Source: Candidatus Stygibacter frigidus (GTDB lineage: Bacteria > Cloacimonadota > Cloacimonadia > Cloacimonadales > TCS61). Taken from it: DNA of 6,345 nt. Made by a program: the position numbers and the translations under genes. Positions 1 to 6,292 of the stretch are shown piece by piece. The stretch covers positions 1-6,345 of the forward strand of contig JAVCCT010000134.1 in the NCBI GenBank assembly GCA_030765325.1. The letters run 5' to 3'. The notes below the pieces were generated by a model. That model made no database searches, had not been told where the DNA came from, and worked only from the letters and a program-made list of their open reading frames with translations. The stretch's first letter is position 1. Each line of letters opens with the position of its first letter.

Positions 1-101
1 AAAAAGGAAAGGAGCAGGATCATCTATATGCTTATATATCATTCAGTTATAGAACATTGGGAATTTCGCATTAAGTATATAAGCTATTGTATTTATTACA
101 T

Positions 102-1607
102 TTACGACAAGTCGGAAATATTAGTAAATAAATTTTCTATTATATCTGAAGGTATTATTGACCTTGTTTCCCGCTTGGCAGTCAGTTTTTCCGCAGTGTC
201 ACCCAGCACCCATGATGCTGAAGTTGCTGCTTTTGATATGCTCAGCCCTTGACCAATAAAACTGATAATTATTCCGCTAAGCACATCTCCACTACCTCCT
301 GTTGCCAATCCATCATTTCCAGATGCACAAAACAGCAGCTCTTCTCCATCGCAGAATATACTTGTAGAGCTTTTCAAAAGTACCTTGAGTTTATTTTGCC
401 GACAAAAAACCATTAGATTTTTAACAGGATCTTTTAAAATCTCATTAGCACTGATTCCAGTTAACCTGGAAAATTCTCCTATATGCGGAGTGAGCAGCAC
501 GTCTTTGTTTTTTAGCCCAGATAATAGGTCTTTTCGGTAGCTTAGCAGATTCAAGCCATCAGCATCTATTACCAACGGCTTTTCCCACTCCCTTATCAGC
601 ATCTCCAGTATGGCTTCTACCGCTTGACTTTTGCCAACTCCCGGTCCAAATAATATGGCGTCAAATTTATCTAACTGCTCGGTGAATTCCTCTGAATTTT
701 CCGGTATTACTCTGGTCATTACTTCCAAGAGCTGGGTTTCAAAGATCAATTCCATGCCCTGGGGATGAAAAAGTGTGATCAATCCTGCTCCACTGCGCAA
801 AGCAGCTCTGGATGAGAGCACAGCCGCTCCTGAATAGCCTGGTGAACCTGCAATTATTGCTATTCTGCCATAATTACCTTTATGATAATATCCTCTGCGC
901 TCTGGTAATATCGCGGAACCAGCATCAATAAGCACACTTTGGGGCTTTTTACCGTTGATCATTTCCTGAGGAATACCAATATCGATTACTGTTATTTTAC
1001 CTGAATGCCACTTTCCAGCTTCCATAATCGAACCATATTTTATTGCTGCCATCGTAAGAGTATGATCTGCCTGAATTGCTGTTTGAGCTGAACCATTATC
1101 AGCATCAATCCCACTGGCAATATCTATTGCTACTGTCAGTTTTGATCTATCATTGATCTCTCCTGCCAATTGCACTATCCAGCCTCGAAGGTTTCCCTTA
1201 AGACCAACTCCAAAGATAGCATCTATCACCAGTGAATAATCAGCAATATCTATTTTCAAAGCCTGCCATGTTTCAAAACTGCTGATTGCCCTCATAGTGA
1301 TATTCAGATCAAGGCAACTTTGATAATTTTCCAGAGTCTCTGCTGTCATCTTCTCCGTTTTGCCAGTTAAAATAACAGTGACATTATAATCCCAGCTGCA
1401 CAGATAACGGGCTATTACAAAGCCATCTCCCCCATTATTACCGCTTCCGCAGAAAATCAAAATCTTACCTGCATTCAGGATATTGTCTCTAATATATTCA
1501 GCGCTTCCTCTGCCGGCATTTTCCATTAATACTTTTCCAGGAATACCTATTTCATTGATTGTATCTCGATCACAATCATACATCTGCTGTCTGGATAATA
1601 AATTCAT
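102..1607 (-). CDS. nnr: Bifunctional NAD(P)HX epimerase / ADP- or ATP-dependent NAD(P)HX dehydratase
   Basis: This enzyme repairs hydrated NADH and NADPH (NADHX, NADPHX), which arise by enzyme side reactions or heat. The N-terminal YjeF_N-type domain (about residues 1-220) interconverts the R and S epimers; the C-terminal ribokinase-like domain (about 235-495) dehydrates the S form using a nucleoside phosphate. Visible motifs are GSGNNGGDG at 54-62, VIDAIFG at 127-133 with the likely catalytic Asp129, ASGID at 164-168, KGNYG at 243-247, FGPGVG at 320-325, TPHIGEF at 373-379, and NDGLATGGSGD at 431-441 ending in the likely catalytic Asp441. At 501 residues it has the usual length of the fused family (E. 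coli Nnr, formerly YjeF), and no key motif is missing. The ATG overlaps the kinase stop in TAATG, which implies translational coupling. It is last in the operon. The protein is expected to be cytosolic. Identification is firm; ADP versus ATP use cannot be read from the sequence. Confidence 0.96.
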   Translation of the reverse strand: MNLLSRQQMYDCDRDTINEIGIPGKVLMENAGRGSAEYIRDNILNAGKILIFCGSGNNGGDGFVIARYLCSWDYNVTVILTGKTEKMTAETLENYQSCLDLNITMRAISSFETWQALKIDIADYSLVIDAIFGVGLKGNLRGWIVQLAGEINDRSKLTVAIDIASGIDADNGSAQTAIQADHTLTMAAIKYGSIMEAGKWHSGKITVIDIGIPQEMINGKKPQSVLIDAGSAILPERRGYYHKGNYGRIAIIAGSPGYSGAAVLSSRAALRSGAGLITLFHPQGMELIFETQLLEVMTRVIPENSEEFTEQLDKFDAILFGPGVGKSQAVEAILEMLIREWEKPLVIDADGLNLLSYRKDLLSGLKNKDVLLTPHIGEFSRLTGISANEILKDPVKNLMVFCRQNKLKVLLKSSTSIFCDGEELLFCASGNDGLATGGSGDVLSGIIISFIGQGLSISKAATSASWVLGDTAEKLTAKRETRSIIPSDIIENLFTNISDLS

Positions 1608-2866
1608 TATGCCTTCTGATCTTTTATTGGTAATAATATCTCAAAAGTGGTACCCTTTTTCAATTCGCTCTGCACAATTCTTATTTTACCCTGATGGTAT
1701 TCTTCAATTATTCTTTTTGCCAGGCTTAATCCCAATCCCCAGCCACGCTCCTTTGTGGTCACTCCTGCCAGGAATACCCGTTGAAACATATTTCGTGCTA
1801 TGCCCTTTCCTTCATCACTGATCCGTATCATCACGTTTTCTTCCTTAACCATGGAAGTTATTATTATCTTTCCACCTTTGCCCGTCATGGCATCTATAGC
1901 ATTTTTTATCAGATTCTCCAGCGTCCACTTGATCAGGTCTTTATCAACCTTTAATACTACGCCATGTATCTCACTAAAATAATAAATATTAATTTTGTTA
2001 TTACCCTGAGGAACTCTTGATTGAAAATAGGTTGCCGTTTCTTCTATGATCTCATCTAAAAATGTATTCTGTAATTTTATTGTGGAACCCACTTTGCCAA
2101 ATCGGGATGCCACATTTTGAAGCCGGTTTACATCGGTCTCAATGTGATCTATATATTCCAGCAGCTCGCGTGATTCTTCGGGATCACTTCTGTTTTCCAG
2201 CCTGCTGCGCATAATGCTGAGCCAGCCTACAAGTGAAGATGTGGGTGTGCCAAATTGATGAGCGGTTTCCTTTGCCAGCCCGATCCAGAGCTGATTCTTC
2301 TCATTCCTGCGCATATAACCCAAAGCAAATGCCCCCACAGAAATAAATATCACCACAAATATACTTGCCACATAAGGCATATAGCGCAATTGCTTCATAG
2401 ATCGCGTTTCCCCAAAATATACATAGCCGATCAGATTATCTTTCCTTCTATTTTGATATAATAACGTGTAACTGCCCCGATTTTTAAGCCGTTTTACCAG
2501 CTTATTGAGTTTATCTTTATCCGTCTGCTCAAGTGATTCAAAATTACGCATCTCCACATTGATATTTTCCCAGGAAAAAGGTACCTGTAAACTGTCACAG
2601 AAGATTATGGGATAATCTATGGAAGGGATGATCTCCGTCATGAAGTAATCTGTGAGAAAGTTCTCCAGATTTACGTTGTCTGGCAAACCGATGAATTGAG
2701 CATATAGATCCGGCACCACTGATACATCTCTTTGTATATCTTTGCTCAAAAGATTGGTAAATACCAGAAAACTGATCAATATCACCAAACTTCCAACAAT
2801 AAAATAAATCTTTATTGTATTGGAAGTACTATTTTTCAGTATCTTTAACTGCTTCCCAAACTTCAT
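1607..2866 (-). CDS. Membrane sensor histidine kinase (HisKA/HATPase, HQFGTP type)
   Basis: An intact 419-residue sensor kinase. A first membrane helix lies at about 19-40, then an extracytoplasmic sensor region at about 41-160, then a second helix at about 164-184. The short cytoplasmic linker has no obvious HAMP domain. The H-box is AHQFGTP with the likely phospho-acceptor His203; the residue after His is Gln, where most HisKA kinases have Glu. The ATPase domain has an N-box (Glu317, Asn318, Asn322, Asp325), a G1 box DEGKG at 351-355, an F-box around FQRVF at 361-365, and a G2 box GWGLGL at 375-380. The sensor region and H-box resemble a kinase type I know from Bacteroidota and relatives; this is recollection, not a search. 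The ATG lies inside the end of mazG (38-nt overlap) with only a weak GAGC-like ribosome site, so coupling to mazG translation is likely. Later in-frame TTG or GTG codons fall inside the first helix and are poor alternatives. The likely partner is the receiver encoded at 4584-4985 in the same operon. The signal sensed is unknown. Confidence 0.93.
   Translation of the reverse strand: MKFGKQLKILKNSTSNTIKIYFIVGSLVILISFLVFTNLLSKDIQRDVSVVPDLYAQFIGLPDNVNLENFLTDYFMTEIIPSIDYPIIFCDSLQVPFSWENINVEMRNFESLEQTDKDKLNKLVKRLKNRGSYTLLYQNRRKDNLIGYVYFGETRSMKQLRYMPYVASIFVVIFISVGAFALGYMRRNEKNQLWIGLAKETAHQFGTPTSSLVGWLSIMRSRLENRSDPEESRELLEYIDHIETDVNRLQNVASRFGKVGSTIKLQNTFLDEIIEETATYFQSRVPQGNNKINIYYFSEIHGVVLKVDKDLIKWTLENLIKNAIDAMTGKGGKIIITSMVKEENVMIRISDEGKGIARNMFQRVFLAGVTTKERGWGLGLSLAKRIIEEYHQGKIRIVQSELKKGTTFEILLPIKDQKA
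1612..1617 (-). promoter_or_regulatory. Ribosome binding site for nnr inside the kinase gene end
   Basis: On the minus strand AGAAGG lies 4 nt before the nnr ATG, inside the last codons of the histidine kinase gene. With the TAATG stop-start overlap it supports this start codon and re-initiation by the same ribosomes. Confidence 0.6.
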
Positions 2867-3602
2867 CTAACTGCTCAAGATTGCTGTCATGCATCTTTGT
2901 TTTTTTATCTTTATATATTTCTTCAACCTGCATAAAGCGTCTTTCAAATTTACGGTTTGTGACTGATAACGCCATCTCAGCATCAATTCCCAGCTTACGG
3001 CTAAGATTCACTACGGTAAACAGTAAATCTCCCAGCTCTTCCTCAATATGAACCGGGTCTTCTTCTTCAATAGCTTCTTTTAGCTCTGCTATCTCCTCTG
3101 AGAGTTTATCAAATACCTGATGATGATTATCCCAGTCAAAACCTACAGCTGCTGCTTTTTCCTGCATCCGCTGGGCTACTATCAACTTAGGCATACCACG
3201 TGGAACTCCCTCCAGAGCTGATTTGCGATGTGTCTTTTCTTTCAGCTTGATCTGTTCCCAGTTCAATTTCACGCCTTTGGCATCTTCCACCTGTTCATCA
3301 GCATAAATATGCGGATGACGACGGATCAATTTCTCATTTATGCCCTGCAGAACTTCACTCATCTTAAAATCTCCAGTTTCTTCTGCTATCCTGCTTTGCA
3401 TCACAATATGCAGCATCAGGTCACCCAGCTCTTCACTCAAATCTTTCATATCGCCTGATTCTATCGCTTCTATGCTCTCATAAAGCTCTTCTATAAAATT
3501 GGGTACAAGGCTTTTGTGCGTCTGGATTTTATCCCAGGGACATCCCGCCTCTGGATTTCGCAAATCTGCCACTATCTGCACCAGTCTATCAAATTCCTTC
3601 AT
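2829..3602 (-). CDS. mazG: Nucleoside triphosphate pyrophosphohydrolase MazG
   Basis: MazG hydrolyses (d)NTPs to the monophosphate and pyrophosphate. In well-studied bacteria it removes non-canonical nucleotides and can affect (p)ppGpp-linked starvation responses. The 257-residue protein has the classic tandem arrangement. The N-terminal MazG domain begins with CPWDKIQTH at 21-29 and carries metal-binding acidic motifs at Glu38/Glu39/Glu42 and Glu57/Glu58/Asp61. The C-terminal domain repeats this at Glu169/Glu170/Glu173 and Glu188/Glu189/Asp192. A typical family segment, RRHPHIYAD at 94-102, lies between them. Length matches the usual two-domain family of about 260 residues. All metal ligands appear intact in both domains, so an active enzyme is expected. 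The start is supported by an AGGAG site 5 nt upstream. It follows the metalloprotease gene by 36 nt, and its last 38 nt overlap the kinase gene. The protein is expected to be cytosolic. Identification is firm; the preferred substrate is not readable from sequence. Confidence 0.97.
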   Translation of the reverse strand: MKEFDRLVQIVADLRNPEAGCPWDKIQTHKSLVPNFIEELYESIEAIESGDMKDLSEELGDLMLHIVMQSRIAEETGDFKMSEVLQGINEKLIRRHPHIYADEQVEDAKGVKLNWEQIKLKEKTHRKSALEGVPRGMPKLIVAQRMQEKAAAVGFDWDNHHQVFDKLSEEIAELKEAIEEEDPVHIEEELGDLLFTVVNLSRKLGIDAEMALSVTNRKFERRFMQVEEIYKDKKTKMHDSNLEQLDEVWEAVKDTEK

Positions 3603-3607
3603 TGCTG

Positions 3608-3612
3608 CTCCT
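3608..3612 (-). promoter_or_regulatory. Strong ribosome binding site of mazG
   Basis: AGGAG on the minus strand sits 5 nt before the mazG ATG, in the 36-nt gap after the metalloprotease gene. It is the clearest Shine-Dalgarno site in the block and fixes the mazG start. Confidence 0.75.
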
Positions 3613-3638
3613 GTAATATCTAATCCTATTTTAATCTT

Positions 3639-4562
3639 CTAATCTTCTACGTCAACTCCATTCTCAAAGACTTCTATCAATTCCATTTCATGGGCTTTTT
3701 CTTCGGCTTCCATAGCTGCAAGTTTTAAGCGTAATTTATGTCGACGTCTTAAATAGCCTATAACAAACAATAAAGGGAAGAACATCCAGATCATCCCACT
3801 GAGAGCAAGGATGATCTCAGATCGAAAATGGGTAGAACAATATTCCTCAAAGAATATCGAAAAATCAAGGGCTGTGTATTTTATACTTCTAATAAATACT
3901 GAATTAAAACTATGATTTTTTCCTGCCAGATCCCACATACGGTAAAACTGACTTTTTTTGTTATGATACAGATAACGTACTGCTAATGCTGACTTGGCAT
4001 AAAACGCTTCCCACTCGATCCTGTTTTGCGGGTAACTCGTCCGCATCTGTGATAATGGTCTGGTATTGCCAAACATATAATCCCTCGCCAAACCAAGTTC
4101 CCGATTATTGCCAAAATCATTACTGAAAAATACTGCCATCCCTTCATGAAACCACAAGGGTGCATTTGTAAAATAGTGAAACACAAAGCTATGGATATAT
4201 TCGTGTAAAAGTATTTTATTTAATTGATTATATCTTAGATTATCTCTGGGATTGCGAATATATATGGTATTTGTGCTTCTTCTGTAAATTGCCTGTGAAA
4301 ATTCCTGAATTCCACCACTGCTTTCCACAAATCCCTGATATTCAGCATGGTCCTTGGCAATCACGATCTGGGTCTTAAGTTCTGGATAATGCCCGATCTG
4401 TTTCTGAAAATCACCAATATCTGCTGCTAATTGCCTGCCCAGCTCTGAGGCTATTTTGCCATCTGAATCATGATAGGTGACATAAATATTATCATAATTC
4501 AATACTTCTGAATATATTGGAAATATTAGCAGAATAAGTAGAACTATTATTATTGATTTCAC
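3639..4562 (-). CDS. Membrane-anchored HExxH zinc metalloprotease (peptidase MA-like)
   Basis: A 307-residue predicted gluzincin-type metallopeptidase. Residues 1-18 form a signal peptide with a hydrophobic core and a plausible cleavage after IYS. The catalytic motif HEYIH at 120-124 supplies two zinc-binding His and the catalytic Glu121; WFHEGMA at 137-143 supplies the probable third ligand, Glu140. This spacing and the NAPLWFHEG context match peptidase MA-like proteins. A hydrophobic helix at about 249-270 is followed by a basic stretch (RRRHK at 272-276) and an acidic, charged tail to 307. By the positive-inside rule the catalytic domain should face outward and the tail the cytoplasm. The start is GTG; no in-frame ATG lies near, and the upstream ribosome site is weak (GAG directly before GTG, AAGG about 13 nt away). 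It lies 21 nt after the response regulator gene. Substrate and role are unknown; a part in envelope maintenance or processing of surface proteins is a guess. Confidence 0.85.
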   Translation of the reverse strand: MKSIIIVLLILLIFPIYSEVLNYDNIYVTYHDSDGKIASELGRQLAADIGDFQKQIGHYPELKTQIVIAKDHAEYQGFVESSGGIQEFSQAIYRRSTNTIYIRNPRDNLRYNQLNKILLHEYIHSFVFHYFTNAPLWFHEGMAVFFSNDFGNNRELGLARDYMFGNTRPLSQMRTSYPQNRIEWEAFYAKSALAVRYLYHNKKSQFYRMWDLAGKNHSFNSVFIRSIKYTALDFSIFFEEYCSTHFRSEIILALSGMIWMFFPLLFVIGYLRRRHKLRLKLAAMEAEEKAHEMELIEVFENGVDVED

Positions 4563-4583
4563 CTCAGCAGCTATGCCTTTTTT

Positions 4584-4985
4584 TTATTTCAAAAAGTGTT
4601 CTTCTATCTTTTTAAATACCTGCTCCACCAGATCCTTCTTCTCGATCAGCTCCAGACTGGGCACCACATCTTTAAGCCCTTCCAGTTTTGCTTTCACCAC
4701 TGAATGAGATGGATCATAATAGGCTGACATCATGATCACATGGATATCGTCATTGGTTTCCATGATCTTTCTATATAGATCACATCCGTTCATATCTGGC
4801 ATAGCCACATCTGTGAGTACCGCATCTATATCGCCCTGGCGAATTCGGCGCATTGCTTCAAATCCTCCATTAGCTGTCTCAACATTGATATTTTCATATT
4901 TCTTGCTGATCATTAATTGCAGGCTGCGAGCCGTGATTACATCATCATCAACTATTAACAAATTTATTTTCTTATCATTCTCCAT
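4584..4985 (-). CDS. Single-domain response regulator (CheY-like receiver)
   Basis: A 133-residue protein made only of a receiver domain, with no DNA-binding or enzymatic output domain. The acidic pocket is Asp13/Asp14/Asp15 in IVDDD, the phospho-acceptor is Asp59 in LTDVAMPDMNG, and the switch Ser is Ser87 in MMSAYYD. The usual Lys-Pro pair near the end of the fold is not evident; a Val108-Pro109 pair sits closest to that place, so the conserved Lys may be replaced. An AAGGAA ribosome site overlaps the end of the upstream gene, and only 2 nt separate the stop from this ATG, pointing to tight co-expression with the UvrC-like protein. The histidine kinase encoded at 1607-2866 is the natural candidate partner. 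Being stand-alone, it probably acts by protein contact or in a phosphorelay; its target is not identifiable, although the UvrC-like neighbour is one candidate. Family assignment is firm. Confidence 0.93.
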   Translation of the reverse strand: MENDKKINLLIVDDDVITARSLQLMISKKYENINVETANGGFEAMRRIRQGDIDAVLTDVAMPDMNGCDLYRKIMETNDDIHVIMMSAYYDPSHSVVKAKLEGLKDVVPSLELIEKKDLVEQVFKKIEEHFLK

Positions 4986-4987
4986 CT

Positions 4988-5962
4988 TTATTCCTTATTT
5001 AGCAAATATTCACTCAACTGCTGCCGCGTGGTTTCATAACACTCCAGCAATTGCTCCGGTATTTTACTGCTCACTTCATTATAGATCACCCATCTCTCAT
5101 CCAGCTCTGATTTGTCTATTGCAAATATTTCATTTGGCTGATATTCCTGCTTAACGCGATCAAGTATCCTGCCGTCTATCCTCTTTAGTAAACCATTAGC
5201 TATCTCTATGATTTTACCTTCATATTCATATTTTACATTCAAATGCTTGGTAACTGTCAAAAACGCTACCCGATGATAAAACTTAGTTAATAATTTCTTC
5301 TGATGCTTCACTGCTTCTGCTTTTGTAAATAAAAATCCATCCAGAAATGTTTCTATTTCATTATTAACTGCTTCCAGATTATCCAGTCTGGGCAGTAGAA
5401 AGTATTGGATGATATCCTCGGATAGCTGCTCCTGATTTTGGATGCAATATCCAGCGCATTTACCAGCGTCCAGTAATTCGCAAGGGAATGATTCTCCTGG
5501 ACATGCTGGTGTCTTAAAATAATCTGCTGAAGCATCTATCACATCATGTAAAAAATAGCGATTCCTGAAAGGTCCCAGATAAAAGTAATCATGGATTGTT
5601 GTGCTTTCCACCTTAATAAAAGGCACTTTCATGAAATTAAACCCTAAATATTGATAATCATCATAATATCTTATTATACGATTAAAAGGTGGATTATACT
5701 TCTGCTCAAGAGCTTTATATCCCAGTAATGCTGAAAATATCCTGTTTGTCTCCCAGTAGCCTATTTTATCGCACTGCTCTAATAATTCACCTATGTTCTT
5801 ATCTTCGATATCATCACTAAAATATATTGACAGGTAGGCTGATATATCGCTCGTCATAGCACACATCAGCATCTTGCCATCACCAAAGAATGCCACTATC
5901 CCGGTACTCTCAGGCAGCTGGATAACCCCAGCCTCTAAATTCTCTTTTAATATCTCTTTCAT
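4988..5962 (-). CDS. UvrC N-terminal-like protein with degenerate GIY-YIG site and conserved four-Cys cluster
   Basis: This 324-residue protein follows the first half of UvrC (nucleotide excision repair nuclease) but lacks its C-terminal RNase H-like nuclease and helix-hairpin-helix domains. Residues 18-49 align by eye with the start of the GIY-YIG domain, and 78-94 (ALLGYKALEQKYNPPFN) with the family's ALLLE...P-x-YN stretch. Key positions look substituted: Val23 for the GIY Tyr, Met33 for the YIG Tyr, Tyr43 for the conserved Arg, and Tyr82 for the catalytic Glu. YLGPFRN at 128-134 matches the YFGPFPN motif of UvrC. Four cysteines at 154, 161, 169 and 173 match the UvrC cysteine motif linked to an iron-sulfur cluster, with the same C-x7-C-x3-C ending. 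Residues 200-240 may be a diverged UVR-like helical pair. No remnant of the missing half follows, and the next gene begins 2 nt on, so this looks like a stable short protein, not a truncation. It is probably a non-catalytic binding or redox-sensing protein; its function is unknown. It is first in the operon. The ribosome site is weak, but an in-frame stop just upstream limits the start. Confidence 0.72.
   Translation of the reverse strand: MKEILKENLEAGVIQLPESTGIVAFFGDGKMLMCAMTSDISAYLSIYFSDDIEDKNIGELLEQCDKIGYWETNRIFSALLGYKALEQKYNPPFNRIIRYYDDYQYLGFNFMKVPFIKVESTTIHDYFYLGPFRNRYFLHDVIDASADYFKTPACPGESFPCELLDAGKCAGYCIQNQEQLSEDIIQYFLLPRLDNLEAVNNEIETFLDGFLFTKAEAVKHQKKLLTKFYHRVAFLTVTKHLNVKYEYEGKIIEIANGLLKRIDGRILDRVKQEYQPNEIFAIDKSELDERWVIYNEVSSKIPEQLLECYETTRQQLSEYLLNKE
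4991..4996 (-). promoter_or_regulatory. Ribosome binding site of the response regulator gene
   Basis: AAGGAA on the minus strand lies 5 nt before the ATG and is formed by the last sense codons of the UvrC-like gene, which suggests the two are translated together. Confidence 0.6.
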
Positions 5963-5992
5963 AAATTACATCACTTTTTCCCCTAAAATAAA

Positions 5993-6006
5993 TGTCAACC
6001 TTTATA
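5993..6006 (-). promoter_or_regulatory. Weak promoter candidate upstream of the operon
   Basis: On the minus strand TATAAA (6006-6001) lies about 38 nt before the first ATG, directly followed by TTGACA (5998-5993). TATAAA could be a -10 box, but the matching -35 region is poor. TTGACA could be a -35 box, but no good -10 follows at 16-18 nt. Transcription should start somewhere in 5963-6054, between the T-tract hairpin and the first gene; the exact site is not resolved. Confidence 0.2.
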
Positions 6007-6050
6007 CCTCATCACGCATCCCCACGAAAATTGAATATTATCTGGTTAAT

Positions 6051-6069
6051 AAAAAACCCTGAAAGGGTT
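6051..6069 (-). terminator. Short hairpin with T-tract (terminator-like, or end of a REP-type repeat)
   Basis: AACCCT and AGGGTT (6055-6060, 6064-6069) form a 6-bp stem with a 3-nt loop. Read on the minus strand, the stem is followed by T residues at 6054-6051, giving a run of six T counting two in the stem. This could end a transcript arriving from beyond the right edge before the operon's own promoter. The stem is short, and the element also abuts the repeat to its right, so it may instead be a repeat end. Confidence 0.35.
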
Positions 6070-6075
6070 GAACTC

Positions 6076-6210
6076 TAATAGCCATAGGTTTTAAATCATG
6101 GATTAATAAGATATCGCACCCACCCTATCCCGTTTTAGGCTTCGCCGAAATCGGGATGGGGTGGGGTCTTCATGTAATTTTGAATCCATTGGTTTCACCT
6201 GTGGCTATTA
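6076..6210. repeat. REPIN-like inverted repeat pair enclosing a central hairpin
   Basis: The left arm 6076-6104 and right arm 6183-6210 are inverted copies: TAATAGCCA/TGGCTATTA type outer 9 bp with one wobble next to it, then AGGT/ACCT, an unpaired 8 by 7 nt stretch, and ATGGATT/AATCCAT. Each arm can also fold on itself: 6186-6204 pairs CCAT with GTGG and GGT with ACC, while 6082-6101 keeps CCAT/ATGG in a more decayed form. Two small palindromes in opposite orientation around a spacer is the layout of a REPIN, a mobile unit moved in trans by a REP-associated tyrosine transposase. The same sort of AACCCTGAAAGGGTT...TAATAGCC string is, from memory, frequent in Bacteroidota-type genomes. No transposase gene lies in the window. 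Confidence 0.6.
6119..6165. repeat. Strong GC-rich hairpin nested inside the REPIN-like element
   Basis: CCCACCCTATCCCG at 6119-6132 pairs with CGGGATGGGGTGGG at 6152-6165 over 14 positions, with one wobble. An upper stem of TTT/AAA and GGC/GCC with TTC as the loop (6141-6143) extends it. No T-tract follows on either strand, so it is not a typical intrinsic terminator. It is much more GC-rich than the surrounding DNA and may be a second repeat inserted between the two outer arms. Confidence 0.75.
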
Positions 6211-6248
6211 TTGTCTGGAATTTGGACATTTACGGGTCCATCTCATTA

Positions 6249-6270
6249 ACCACCAACTTCAGTTGGTGGT
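6249..6270. repeat. Perfect 10-bp palindromic hairpin (ACCACCAACT/AGTTGGTGGT)
   Basis: ACCACCAACT at 6249-6258 and AGTTGGTGGT at 6261-6270 are perfect inverted copies separated by TC. The centre, ACTTCAGT, resembles that of the next hairpin. There is no T-tract on either strand. Its shape fits an intergenic REP-type palindrome; a protein-binding site is an alternative. Confidence 0.65.
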
Positions 6271-6292
6271 ATTTATGTACATACGATAGTGT

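Noticed and set aside
1..101. Intrinsic terminator after the last gene
   Set aside because: No stem of useful length followed by a T-tract was found on the minus strand; the operon may continue or end beyond the left edge.
28..252. Plus-strand reading frame of 74 codons with an AAAGGAG-like site upstream
   Set aside because: The site is 13 nt from the ATG, which is too far, and two thirds of the frame is antisense to the conserved C-terminus of the NAD(P)HX repair enzyme. The translation has no recognisable family features.
1483..1821. Plus-strand reading frame of 112 codons
   Set aside because: It is antisense to the nnr start and the kinase ATPase domain, both clearly real, so it is a shadow frame.
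3633..3648. Tandem 8-bp repeat (AATCTTCT twice) at the end of the metalloprotease gene
   Set aside because: It is only two copies and probably replication slippage; it does no more than shape the last codons and the stop.
4732..5154. Plus-strand reading frame of 140 codons
   Set aside because: It runs antisense through the well-conserved receiver gene and the end of the UvrC-like gene, and its translation shows no domain or plausible ribosome site.
4988..5962. UvrC-like gene as a broken pseudogene of full-length uvrC
   Set aside because: The frame is intact, the next gene starts 2 nt later using a ribosome site inside this one, and no remnant of the missing nuclease half is seen. Substitutions at four separate active-site positions look like long-term divergence.
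6223..6240. TGGAC/GTCCA inverted repeat
   Set aside because: The 5-bp stem with an 8-nt loop is too weak to call in a region full of stronger palindromes.
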